Assembly (NCBI RefSeq): GCF_002091755.1
Contig: NZ_BDAI01000001.1
Span: 1,167,026-1,231,025 of the forward strand
Length of the DNA stretch: 64,000 nt
Reading direction: 5' to 3'
DNA from: Pseudomonas nitroreducens NBRC 12694
Lineage (GTDB): Bacteria; Pseudomonadota; Gammaproteobacteria; Pseudomonadales; Pseudomonadaceae
This document shows positions 37,852-48,172 of this stretch, in pieces. Position 1 is the first letter of the stretch; each line of letters begins with the position of its first letter. Under the pieces are notes generated by a model. The model did no database searches and was not told where the DNA came from. It saw nothing but the letters and a program-made list of their open reading frames with translations. The position numbers and the translations under genes were made by a program.

Positions 37852-38973
37852 ATGAAAAAGGGTACTCAGCGTCTTTCCCAGCTGTTCACCGCCATGGCCC
37901 TGGCCGGCGTTGCCAGCTTCTCCATGGCCGCCGACACCATCAAGATCGCTCTGGCCGGCCCGGTGACCGGCGCAGTCGCCCAGTATGGGGAGATGCAGTT
38001 CATTGGCGCGAAAATGGCCATTGAGCAGATCAACAAGGCCGGCGGCGTCGACGGCAAGCAACTCGAAGGCGTGGTCTACGACGACGCTTGCGACCCGAAA
38101 CAAGCCGTGGCCGTTGCCAACAAGATCGTCAACGATGGCGTCAAGTTCGTCGTTGGCCACCTGTGCTCCAGCTCCACTCAACCGGCTTCGGACATCTACG
38201 AAGACGAAGGCGTGCTGATGATCACCGCCGCCTCCACCAGCCCGGACATCACTTCCCGCGGCTACAAGCTGATCTTCCGCACCATCGGTCTGGACAGCCT
38301 GCAGGGCCCGACCGCCGGCAAGTTCATCGCCGAGCACATCAAGCCCAAGACCGTGGCCGTGATCCACGACAAGCAGCAGTACGGCGAAGGCATCGCCACT
38401 GCCGTGAAGAAGACCCTGGAAGGCGCCGGCATCAAGGTCGCCCTGTTCGAAGGCATCAACGCCGGCGACAAGGACTTCTCCGCGATGATCGCCAAGCTCA
38501 AGCAGGCCAAGGTCGACTTCGTCTACTACGGCGGCTACCACCCGGAGCTGGGCCTGATCCTGCGCCAGGCTGCCGAGAAAGGCCTGAAAGTCGGCTTCAT
38601 GGGCCCGGAAGGCGTGGGTAACAAGGAAATCTCCGCCATCGCCGGCCCGGCTTCCGAAGGCCTGTATGTGACCCTGCCGAAGTCCTTCGACCAGGATCCG
38701 AAGAACCAGGCCCTGGTTGACGCCTTCAAGGCCAAGAACGAAGACCCGAGCGGTCCGTTCGTGTTCCCGGCCTACGCCGCGGTCCAGGTCATCGCCGAAG
38801 GCATCAAGAAAGCCGGCAGCGAGGACACCGACAAGGTAGCCGCCGCTCTGCGCGCCAACACCTTCGCAACCCCGACCGGTGACCTGGCCTTCGACGAGAA
38901 GGGCGACCTGAAGAACTTCAACTTCGTGGTCTACCAGTGGCACAAGGACGGCACCAAGACCGAAGCCAAGTAA
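37852..38973 (+). CDS. braC: Branched-chain amino acid-binding protein BraC
   Basis: This 373-residue periplasmic protein has a signal peptide cut after SFSMA|A. The Leu/Ile/Val-binding fold is evident: IKIALAGPVTGAVAQYGEMQF, YDDACDPKQAVAVANKIV, VVGHLCSSSTQPASDIYEDEGV and the AASTSPDIT ligand loop. It captures leucine, isoleucine, valine and alanine for the BraDEFG membrane complex. The gene is followed by a hairpin before braD, which should allow more BraC than membrane components. Confidence 0.96.
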   Translation: MKKGTQRLSQLFTAMALAGVASFSMAADTIKIALAGPVTGAVAQYGEMQFIGAKMAIEQINKAGGVDGKQLEGVVYDDACDPKQAVAVANKIVNDGVKFVVGHLCSSSTQPASDIYEDEGVLMITAASTSPDITSRGYKLIFRTIGLDSLQGPTAGKFIAEHIKPKTVAVIHDKQQYGEGIATAVKKTLEGAGIKVALFEGINAGDKDFSAMIAKLKQAKVDFVYYGGYHPELGLILRQAAEKGLKVGFMGPEGVGNKEISAIAGPASEGLYVTLPKSFDQDPKNQALVDAFKAKNEDPSGPFVFPAYAAVQVIAEGIKKAGSEDTDKVAAALRANTFATPTGDLAFDEKGDLKNFNFVVYQWHKDGTKTEAK

Positions 38974-38990
38974 GCCACCCGCCGCCACAC

Positions 38991-39018
38991 AAAGCCCACT
39001 GCCCACGCAGTGGGCTTT
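38991..39018 (+). terminator. Intercistronic hairpin between braC and braD
   Basis: AAAGCCCACTGC pairs perfectly with GCAGTGGGCTTT around four bases. Only a weak T-rich stretch follows, so partial read-through and protection of the braC mRNA 3' end are likely. Confidence 0.75.
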
Positions 39019-39089
39019 GTTTATCCGAGTATTCCGGGGGTCCGTCGCGCCACAAGCGCCGCTTCACGCGACGCCCGAGGAGTTAGGTA

Positions 39090-41262
<2,173 letters not shown>

Positions 41263-41266
<4 letters not shown>

Positions 41267-42030
41267 GCCGACCGATTCTTGAAGTATCCGGCCTCACCAT
41301 GCGCTTCGGCGGGCTGCTGGCCGTCAACAACGTGGCCCTGAAGGTCCAGGAAAAACAGGTGATCTCGATGATCGGCCCCAACGGCGCCGGCAAGACCACC
41401 GTATTCAACTGCCTGACCGGCTTCTACGCCCCCACCGGTGGCGAGATCCTGCTGCGCGGCGAGCCCATCCAGGGCCTGCCGGGCCACAAGATCGCCCACA
41501 AGGGCGTGGTGCGGACCTTCCAGAACGTACGCCTGTTCAAGGAAATGACCGCGGTGGAAAACCTGCTGGTGGCGCAACACCGGCACATCAACACCAACTT
41601 CCTCGCCGGCCTGCTCAAGACCCCGGCCTTCCGTCGCGCGGAAGCCGAGGCCCTGGACTACGCCTCGCACTGGCTGGACATCGTCAACCTCAAGGACATC
41701 GCCAACCGCCCGGCGGGCACCCTCGCCTACGGCCAACAGCGCCGCCTGGAGATCGCCCGCTGCATGATGACCCGCCCGCAGCTGTTGATGCTGGACGAGC
41801 CGGCGGCCGGCCTGAACCCGCGGGAAACCGAGGACCTCAAGGCGCTGATCGCCATGTTGCGCTCCGAGCACGGCGTCACCGTCCTGCTCATCGAGCACGA
41901 CATGAAGCTGGTGATGAGCATTTCCGACCATATCTACGTGATCAACCAGGGCACTCCCCTGGCGGACGGCACCCCGGAGGAAATCCGCGGCAACCCGGAT
42001 GTGATCAAAGCCTATCTGGGGGAGTCCTGA
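41263..42030 (+). CDS. braF: Branched-chain amino acid ABC ATPase BraF
   Basis: The 255-residue LivG-type ATPase has Walker A GPNGAGKT near residue 40 and Walker B LLMLDEPAAGLNP. Its signature is degenerate (LAYGQQRRLEIARC), as is normal for LivG. The C-terminal IRGNPDVIKAYLGE tail is family-typical. It pairs with BraG as an ATPase heterodimer on BraDE. Confidence 0.96.
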
Positions 42031-42033
42031 GTC

Positions 42034-42735
42034 ATGCTGAAGTTCGACAAGGTTTCCACCTTCTACGGCAAGATCCAGGCGCTGCACGACGTCAGCATGG
42101 AAGTCCAGCAGGGCGAGATCGTCACCCTGATCGGCGCCAACGGCGCCGGCAAGTCGACCCTGCTGATGACCCTGTGCGGCTCGCCGCGCGCCTCGTCCGG
42201 CAGCATCACCTATATGGGCGAGGAGCTGGTCGGCAAGGAATCCTCCGTGATCATGCGCAAGAGCATCGCCGTCGTGCCCGAAGGCCGCCGCGTGTTCGCC
42301 CGCCTGACCGTGGAAGAGAACCTCGCCATGGGCGGTTTCTTCACCAGCAAGGGTGACTACCAGGAGCAGATGGACAAGGTCCTGGCCCTGTTCCCACGCC
42401 TGAAGGAACGCTTCAACCAGCGCGGCGGCACCATGTCCGGCGGCGAACAGCAGATGCTCGCCATCGGCCGTGCGCTGATGAGCAAGCCCAAGCTGCTGCT
42501 GCTCGACGAGCCGTCCCTGGGCCTGGCGCCGATCATCATCCAGCAGATCTTCGACATCGTCGAACAGCTGCGCCAGGAAGGCGTGACCGTCTTCCTCGTC
42601 GAGCAGAACGCCAACCAGGCGCTCAAGCTCGCCGACCGCGGCTACGTGCTGGAAAACGGTCGCATCGTCATGCAGGACACCGGCGCCAATCTGCTGGTGA
42701 ACCCCAAGGTGCGCGACGCGTACCTCGGCGGCTGA
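42034..42735 (+). CDS. braG: Branched-chain amino acid ABC ATPase BraG
   Basis: The 233-residue LivF-type ATPase has Walker A GANGAGKS, a canonical signature MSGGEQQMLAIGRALM and Walker B LLLLDEPSLGLAP. VEQNANQALKLADRGYVLENG follows with the H-loop position. It starts three bases after braF and is the last gene of the operon. Confidence 0.96.
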   Translation: MLKFDKVSTFYGKIQALHDVSMEVQQGEIVTLIGANGAGKSTLLMTLCGSPRASSGSITYMGEELVGKESSVIMRKSIAVVPEGRRVFARLTVEENLAMGGFFTSKGDYQEQMDKVLALFPRLKERFNQRGGTMSGGEQQMLAIGRALMSKPKLLLLDEPSLGLAPIIIQQIFDIVEQLRQEGVTVFLVEQNANQALKLADRGYVLENGRIVMQDTGANLLVNPKVRDAYLGG

Positions 42736-42753
42736 CCTTTCCCGTTGCGTTAA

Positions 42754-42777
42754 GAAACGGCCCTTCGGGGCCGTTTT
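42754..42777 (+). terminator. Terminator of the bra operon
   Basis: AAACGGCCC-TTC-GGGGCCGTTTTT lies 18 bp after the braG stop, with a T-run of five. A second GC stem at 42803-42822 lacks a T-run and may serve the convergent gene. Confidence 0.88.
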
Positions 42778-42838
42778 TCATTTCCGACGCACAAACGAGA
42801 ACGCCGCCCGGTGGGCGGCGCTCTCACATCGGGGTGGA

Positions 42839-43120
42839 TCAGGTGCCGTAGCTCAACACCTGAGCGCGCCGGCGCAACTGGGAAACGACATCATCCTCCA
42901 TGCGACCTTCGGAGATCAGCAGGTCGCGGCGGATGGTCTGCACCGCATCCGCACTCTGGTCATGGTCGGCCAGATGCTGGCCCTCGATGACTCGCCGTAG
43001 TACCACGTCTCCTTCGTCGTTGGTGAGGGTCAGAATTCGGCCGCCGTCGGGGCGTGCCGGGCCCAGGGAGGGAGCGTAGGGAGCGAAGGTCTCGGTCAGC
43101 AGGGCGCTTAGCCGGTCCAT
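42839..43120 (-). CDS. DUF3509-like small protein
   Basis: The ATG at 43120 has AAGGAG eight bases upstream and gives 93 residues. MDRLSALLTETFAPYAPSLGPARPDGG followed by TLTNDEGDVVLRRVI resembles the Pseudomonas DUF3509 family of short cytoplasmic proteins. The rest is a charged helix. An upstream in-frame extension to 43225 is unlikely to be translated. Function is unknown. Confidence 0.72.
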   Translation of the reverse strand: MDRLSALLTETFAPYAPSLGPARPDGGRILTLTNDEGDVVLRRVIEGQHLADHDQSADAVQTIRRDLLISEGRMEDDVVSQLRRRAQVLSYGT

Positions 43121-43245
43121 GTCGTATCTCCTTGTTGCGAAATGAAAAAACACAGGAAGAAGACCGCACGTTCGGCGATAAAGTTCGCGAGTTTCAGTAC
43201 CGTTGGTCATGACGGCATGTTTCACAGCCCGTTCCTGCGGGCATG

Positions 43246-43272
43246 AAAAAACCCGCCGATCGGCGGGTTTTT
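43246..43272 (-). terminator. Terminator of thrC
   Basis: AAAAACCCGCCGATCGGCGGGTTTTT is a perfect hairpin with T-runs on both strands, 20 bp beyond the thrC stop. It can also end transcription arriving from the left. Confidence 0.9.
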
Positions 43273-43291
43273 CCGGACAGCGAGCCGCGTT

Positions 43292-44701
43292 TTAGAGCGG
43301 CTTGCCGCGGTTGCCGTGGGCGCTGACGAAGGCCTGAACCTTGGCCAGCTCGTTCGGCAGAACGGTGCAACGCTCTTCGCGCTGGAACAGGTCGGTCAGG
43401 TGCGCCGGTAGCGCCGGGACGGCCTCGATGCCGGCCTTCTCCACCGCTTCCGGGAACTTGACCGGATGCGCGGTGCCCAGGGTGACCATGGGCACCGCCA
43501 GGCTACGACGGCACTCGCGAGCGGCGCGCACGCCGATGGCGGTGTGCGGGTCCAGCAGCTCGCCGGACTCGGCGTAGACCTGGGCGATGGTCTCGCAGGT
43601 CTCCTCGTCGCTCACCGCCAGCGAATCGAACAGGCGGCGGGCTTCGGTCCAGCGGTCATCCTCGACGGCCAGCTTGCCGGTGGCCTTGAAGTTGTCCATC
43701 AGCTCGGCAACAGCCTTGCCATTGCGGCCGTGCAGGTCGAACAGCAGGCGCTCGAAGTTGGACGAGACCATGATGTCCATGGACGGCGACAGCGACGCGT
43801 GCAGGGTGTCCTTGTCGTAGCGGTTGCCGGACATGAAGCGGTGCAGGATGTCGTTGCGGTTGGTCGCGACGATCAGCTGGCTGACCGGCAGGCCCATGTT
43901 GCGCGCCAGGTAGCCGGCGAAGATGTCGCCGAAGTTGCCGGTGGGCACCGAGAAGGCCACGGAGCGGGCCGGTGCGCCGAGCTGCAGGGCGGCATGGAAG
44001 TAGTAGACGATCTGGGCCATGATCCGCGCCCAGTTGATCGAGTTCACTGCCACCAGGCGGGTGCCTTTCAGGAAACCCTGGTCGGCGAAGCTGGCCTTGA
44101 CCATCTCTTGGCAGTCGTCGAAGTTGCCTTCGATGGCGATGTTGTGGATGTTCTCGCCGAGGATGGTGGTCATCTGCCGGCGCTGCACCTCGGACACACG
44201 GTTGTGCGGGTGCATGATGAAGATATCGACGTTCTCGCAGGCCTTGCAGCCCTCGATGGCGGCCGAGCCGGTGTCGCCGGAGGTGGCGCCCATGATCACC
44301 ACACGCTCGCCGCGCTTGGTCAGCACGTGGTCGAGCAGGCGGCCGAGCAGTTGCAGGGCGAAGTCCTTGAAGGCCAGGGTCGGGCCGTGGAACAGCTCCA
44401 GCACCCACTCGTTGCCGTTGAGCTGGCGCAGCGGCGCCACGGCGTTGTGGGCGAAGACGCCGTAGGTCTCCTCGAGGATCTTCTTGAAGTCGGCATCGGA
44501 AATGCTGCCGGCAACGAACGGGCGCATCACCCGGAAGGCCAGCTCGTGGTAAGGCAGGCCAGCCCAGGAGGCAATCTCCTCGACGGTGAAGCGCGGCAGG
44601 TTTTCCGGCACATAGAGGCCGCCGTCGCTGGCCAGGCCAGCCAGCAGCACGTCTTCGAAGTTCAGCGCAGGCGCCTGGCCGCGGGTACTGATGTAACGCA
44701 T
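43292..44701 (-). CDS. thrC: Threonine synthase ThrC
   Basis: This 469-residue PLP enzyme converts O-phosphohomoserine to threonine. The N-terminal domain MRYISTRGQAPALNFEDVLLAGLASDGGLYVPE and the PLP-lysine motif GPTLAFKDFALQLLG mark the class of longer threonine synthases. MGATSGDTGSAAIEGCKACENVDIFIMHPHNRVSE is the phosphate-cup region. It lies 51 bp downstream of hom in the same direction, forming the threonine branch operon. Confidence 0.97.
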   Translation of the reverse strand: MRYISTRGQAPALNFEDVLLAGLASDGGLYVPENLPRFTVEEIASWAGLPYHELAFRVMRPFVAGSISDADFKKILEETYGVFAHNAVAPLRQLNGNEWVLELFHGPTLAFKDFALQLLGRLLDHVLTKRGERVVIMGATSGDTGSAAIEGCKACENVDIFIMHPHNRVSEVQRRQMTTILGENIHNIAIEGNFDDCQEMVKASFADQGFLKGTRLVAVNSINWARIMAQIVYYFHAALQLGAPARSVAFSVPTGNFGDIFAGYLARNMGLPVSQLIVATNRNDILHRFMSGNRYDKDTLHASLSPSMDIMVSSNFERLLFDLHGRNGKAVAELMDNFKATGKLAVEDDRWTEARRLFDSLAVSDEETCETIAQVYAESGELLDPHTAIGVRAARECRRSLAVPMVTLGTAHPVKFPEAVEKAGIEAVPALPAHLTDLFQREERCTVLPNELAKVQAFVSAHGNRGKPL

Positions 44702-44752
44702 GGTGTGAAACCTTCGGGTTGGCAGCGGCGCGCAGGCGCCGCCGCAGTCGAT

Positions 44753-46057
44753 TCAGTTCAGTTGTTCGACGCGGATGCGTACGACATTGCCGACGACGTC
44801 ATCCAGCGCTTCCAGCGCGGCGATGGCTTCGATGATGCGCGACTCGAGCACGCGGTGGGTAACCAGGATCATCGGCACCAGACCGTCATGCTCTTCGACT
44901 TCCATCTGCATGATCGATTCGATGTTGATGCCGCGCTCGGAGAGGATGGTCGCCACCTGGGCCAGTACGCCCGGATGGTCCTTGGCCTGGATGCGCAGAT
45001 AGTAGGCGCTTTCGCAGGCGTCGATCGGCAGGATCGGGTGGTCGGAGAGCGAGTCCGGCTGGAAGGCCAGGTGCGGCACGCGGTTCTCCGGGTCGGCGGT
45101 CATGGCGCGAACCACGTCCACCAGGTCGGCGACCACCGAGGAAGCGGTGGGCTCCATGCCGGCGCCAGCGCCGTAGAACAGCGTGGAACCGGCGGCATCG
45201 CCGTTGACCATGACCGCGTTCATCACGCCATTCACATTGGCGATCAGGCGGTCGGCCGGGATCAGGGTCGGGTGCACGCGCAGCTCGATACCCTTGTCGG
45301 TACGGCGGGCGACGCCCAGGTGCTTGATGCGGTAGCCCAGCGCCTCGGCGTAGTTCACATCGGCGGTGGTCAGTTGGGTGATGCCTTCGGTGTAGGCCTT
45401 GTCGAACTGCAGCGGGATGCCGAAGGCAATGGACGCCAGGATGGTCAGCTTGTGCGCGGCGTCGATGCCTTCGACGTCGAAGGTCGGATCGGCTTCGGCA
45501 TAACCCAGCGCCTGGGCTTCCTTGAGCACGTCGGCGAAGGCACGGCCTTTCTCGCGCATCTCGGTGAGGATGAAGTTGCCGGTGCCGTTGATGATGCCGG
45601 CCAGCCAGTTGATGCGGTTGGCGGCCAGGCCCTCGCGGATCGCCTTGATCACCGGAATGCCACCGGCCACGGCGGCTTCGAAGGCGACGATGACGCCCTT
45701 CTCGCGGGCCTTGGCAAAGATCTCGTTGCCGTGCACGGCGATCAGCGCCTTGTTGGCGGTGACCACGTGCTTGCCGTTCTCGATGGCCTTGAGCACCAGC
45801 TCGTGGGCCAGGGTATAGCCACCGATCAGCTCGATGACGACGTCGATTTCCGGGTTGTTTGCCACGTCGAAGATATCGGCAGTAATGGGGGTACTGCCGG
45901 TTTCACACTTCGGATTGGGGCGACGGGCGGCAATCTGCGCAACCTCGATACCACGCCCGGCACGGCGGGCAATCTCCTCGGCGTTGCGTTTGAGTACATT
46001 GAAGGTACCGCCACCGACGGTCCCCAACCCACAGATTCCCACTTTCACCGGTTTCAC
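44753..46057 (-). CDS. hom: Homoserine dehydrogenase Hom
   Basis: I set the start at the GTG at 46057 because GGGGAG lies nine bases upstream. This gives 434 residues, the length I recall for the P. aeruginosa enzyme; an ATG at 46072 has no ribosome site. The NAD(P) motif is VGICGLGTVGGGTF. The catalytic region includes GIINGTGNFILTEM and LGYAEADPTFDVEGIDAAHK. A C-terminal ACT domain (DHPGVLAQVATILSERGINIESIMQ) suggests threonine feedback control. It reduces aspartate semialdehyde to homoserine. Confidence 0.96.
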   Translation of the reverse strand: MKPVKVGICGLGTVGGGTFNVLKRNAEEIARRAGRGIEVAQIAARRPNPKCETGSTPITADIFDVANNPEIDVVIELIGGYTLAHELVLKAIENGKHVVTANKALIAVHGNEIFAKAREKGVIVAFEAAVAGGIPVIKAIREGLAANRINWLAGIINGTGNFILTEMREKGRAFADVLKEAQALGYAEADPTFDVEGIDAAHKLTILASIAFGIPLQFDKAYTEGITQLTTADVNYAEALGYRIKHLGVARRTDKGIELRVHPTLIPADRLIANVNGVMNAVMVNGDAAGSTLFYGAGAGMEPTASSVVADLVDVVRAMTADPENRVPHLAFQPDSLSDHPILPIDACESAYYLRIQAKDHPGVLAQVATILSERGINIESIMQMEVEEHDGLVPMILVTHRVLESRIIEAIAALEALDDVVGNVVRIRVEQLN

Positions 46058-46231
46058 GCTGAAACTCCCCATGATTACAGCATCGGGGTGCCTGAGACGC
46101 CGATGCCCGCAACGAGGCGGGCACGGCAGCAGGCACCAAGTCAGAACAGGCGAGGCGCCTGTTCCCTAGTCAAAAGGAACCGAACATTACGAAGCGGTTC
46201 CGCATTAGTCAATCAGAGCGCAAGCCGCGGC

Positions 46232-46960
46232 TTACTTGGCTTCCAGCGCCAGCTTGGCGATCTGGCCGGCCGGCTGGTAGCCCGGCAGCATGGTGCCATC
46301 AGCGAGGATGATCGCCGGGGTGCCCTGCACACCGACCATCTGACCCAGGGCGAACTGCGCATCCACCGGGTTATCGCACTTGGCGGCCTTCACTTCCTTC
46401 TCGTGGAACATGTCGCTCATGGCCGACTGGCGGTCCTTCGAACACCACACGGCCTGCAGCTGCGCATCGCCTGGCGAGTTCGGCCCCTGGCGCGGGAAGG
46501 CCAGGTAGCGCACCTCGATGCCGCGCTTCTGCAGTTCCGGCACTTCGGCGTGCAGCTTCTGGCAGTACGGGCAGGTGGTGTCGGTGAAGACGGTGATGTG
46601 CGCCTTGGTCTCGCCCTTGGCCGGGAACACGACCATGTCCTTGGCGGCGATGGCGTTGATGGTCTTGGCCACGCCGGCGCTCTCGGCCTTCTCGGTCAGG
46701 TTGGTCGGCTTGCCGTCCTTCACCTGGTAGATATTGCCCTGGACGACGAACTGGCCGTCGGCGCTGGCGTAAAGAATACGGCCGCCCTTGAGCTGCACCT
46801 GGTAGATGCCATCCAGGGGACCCTTGGAGATATTCTCGATGGGCAGGTCAGGCTGCAGGGATTGCAGGGTGGTGCGGATCGCCTGGTCCGGTTCGGCGGC
46901 CAGGGCGAGGGTGCTGGCGAGGCCGATAGCCATACCAGCCAGAAGTCGAGACAAACGCAT
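46232..46960 (-). CDS. dsbC: Thiol:disulfide isomerase DsbC
   Basis: The 242-residue periplasmic protein has a signal peptide ending LASTLALA|A. An N-terminal dimerisation domain is followed by a thioredoxin domain with the CPYC active site in FTDTTCPYCQKLHAEV and the cis-proline in VGVQGTPAIIL. A second cysteine pair (WCSK and KCDN) fits the structural disulfide. It shuffles wrong disulfides in secreted proteins, kept reduced by DsbD. It lies between xerD and hom, all in one direction. Confidence 0.95.
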   Translation of the reverse strand: MRLSRLLAGMAIGLASTLALAAEPDQAIRTTLQSLQPDLPIENISKGPLDGIYQVQLKGGRILYASADGQFVVQGNIYQVKDGKPTNLTEKAESAGVAKTINAIAAKDMVVFPAKGETKAHITVFTDTTCPYCQKLHAEVPELQKRGIEVRYLAFPRQGPNSPGDAQLQAVWCSKDRQSAMSDMFHEKEVKAAKCDNPVDAQFALGQMVGVQGTPAIILADGTMLPGYQPAGQIAKLALEAK

Positions 46961-47159
46961 GGAAAACTCCTGATGTCAGTCGGCGAAGACTATCACACCG
47001 GGCCGGCAAGACCGAGCCAAAGGCTGTAGCGGGAAGCTTCGGCGTAGCGGTGTCTCACACGCCTGATTCGCAAAGATCGAACAAGGTGTAGACATCCCTG
47101 TCGCGGCAACCTGCCCAAGTTCGATCCCGGCCCGGCCATCCATGGCCGGTCGTTCGCGG

Positions 47160-47186
47160 GGCAACGCATGCGTTGCCAGAGCCCCG
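47160..47186. repeat. Palindrome/hairpin downstream of xerD
   Basis: GGCAACGCATGCGTTGCC (47160-47177) is a perfect 18-base palindrome lying one base before the xerD stop region. An outer CGGGGC / GCCCCG pair can extend it. No T-run follows. CCGGCCAT-CC-ATGGCCGG at 47132-47149 is a second stem. They may be mRNA 3'-end structures. Confidence 0.45.
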
Positions 47187-47187
47187 C

Positions 47188-48084
47188 TCACCCACGGGGG
47201 TGATGCTGGGCGTGCAGGTCCTGCAGACGTGCTCGGGCAATGTGCGTGTAGATCTGCGTGGTCGACAGATCGCTATGCCCCAGCAGCATCTGTACCACGC
47301 GCAGGTCGGCGCCGTGATTGAGCAGATGGGTGGCAAAGGCGTGGCGCAAGGTGTGCGGCGACAGGCTCTTGCCGATGCCAGCCACCCTCGCGTGCAGCTT
47401 GATGCGGTGCCAGAAGGTCTGCCGGGTCATCTGCTCGCCACGCAGGCTGGGGAACAGCACGTCGCTGGGCCGTCCGGCCAACAGATCACCGCGGGCCTCG
47501 CGGACATAGCGCTCGATCCAGCGGATCGCCTCCTCACCCAGCGGCACCAGGCGCTCCTTGCTGCCCTTGCCGAGCACCCGCACCACCCCCTGGCGCAGGT
47601 TCACCTGCTCCAGGGTCAGGCCGACCAGCTCGCTGACCCGCAGGCCGCAGGCATACAGCACTTCGAGCATGGTGCGATCGCGCAGCCCGAGCGGATCATC
47701 GGTCTCCGGCGCGGCCAGCAATGCCTCCACATCCGCCTCCGACAGCGATTTGGGCAGCGGCTTGCCCAGTTGCGGCAGGTCCACCAGCAGCGTCGGATCC
47801 TCGGCGATCAGGCCTTCGCGCAGGCAATAACGGTAAAAGCCTCGCAGCCCGGAAAGGAATCGCGCCGTGGAGCGGGCCTTGTAGCCCTCGCCCAGGCGCC
47901 AGGCCAGATGGTCGAGGATCACGTCGCGACCAGCCGCCTCCAGCACCACGCCGCGCTGGTCCAGCCAGCCGTTGAACAGGGCGAGATCGCTCCCATACGC
48001 ACTGCGGGTGTTGTCGGAGAGCCCCTTCTCCAGCCAGAGGGCATCGAGGAAGCGGTCGATCAGGGGATGAGCAATCGGAGTCAT
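47188..48084 (-). CDS. xerD: Site-specific tyrosine recombinase XerD
   Basis: From the ATG at 48084 the product is 298 residues, the standard XerD length. The SAM-like core-binding domain (HPLIDRFLDALWLEKGLSDNTRSAY) precedes the catalytic domain. That domain carries CGLRVSELVGL (first Arg), HTLRHAFATHLLNHGADL (HxxR), MLLGHSDLSTTQIYTHI (His and the tyrosine nucleophile). With XerC it resolves chromosome dimers at dif. Longer in-frame starts exist but would run into the divergent promoter region. The ribosome site is weak. Confidence 0.95.
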   Translation of the reverse strand: MTPIAHPLIDRFLDALWLEKGLSDNTRSAYGSDLALFNGWLDQRGVVLEAAGRDVILDHLAWRLGEGYKARSTARFLSGLRGFYRYCLREGLIAEDPTLLVDLPQLGKPLPKSLSEADVEALLAAPETDDPLGLRDRTMLEVLYACGLRVSELVGLTLEQVNLRQGVVRVLGKGSKERLVPLGEEAIRWIERYVREARGDLLAGRPSDVLFPSLRGEQMTRQTFWHRIKLHARVAGIGKSLSPHTLRHAFATHLLNHGADLRVVQMLLGHSDLSTTQIYTHIARARLQDLHAQHHPRG

Positions 48085-48172
48085 TTCACGCCAGTACAAA
48101 GGAAAAAGCGGCGCCGGTAGTCTTTCATAGACACCATCCCCCTCACCACTGCTGCACAACCTCGGACGGTCC

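Noticed and set aside
46058..46231. Terminator or small gene between dsbC and hom
   Set aside because: No hairpin with a T-run and no small frame with a ribosome site is visible in this 174-bp gap.
43466..47029. A 1187-codon plus-strand frame opposite thrC, hom and dsbC
   Set aside because: It spans three well-supported genes and reads as Gly/His/Gln-rich antisense.
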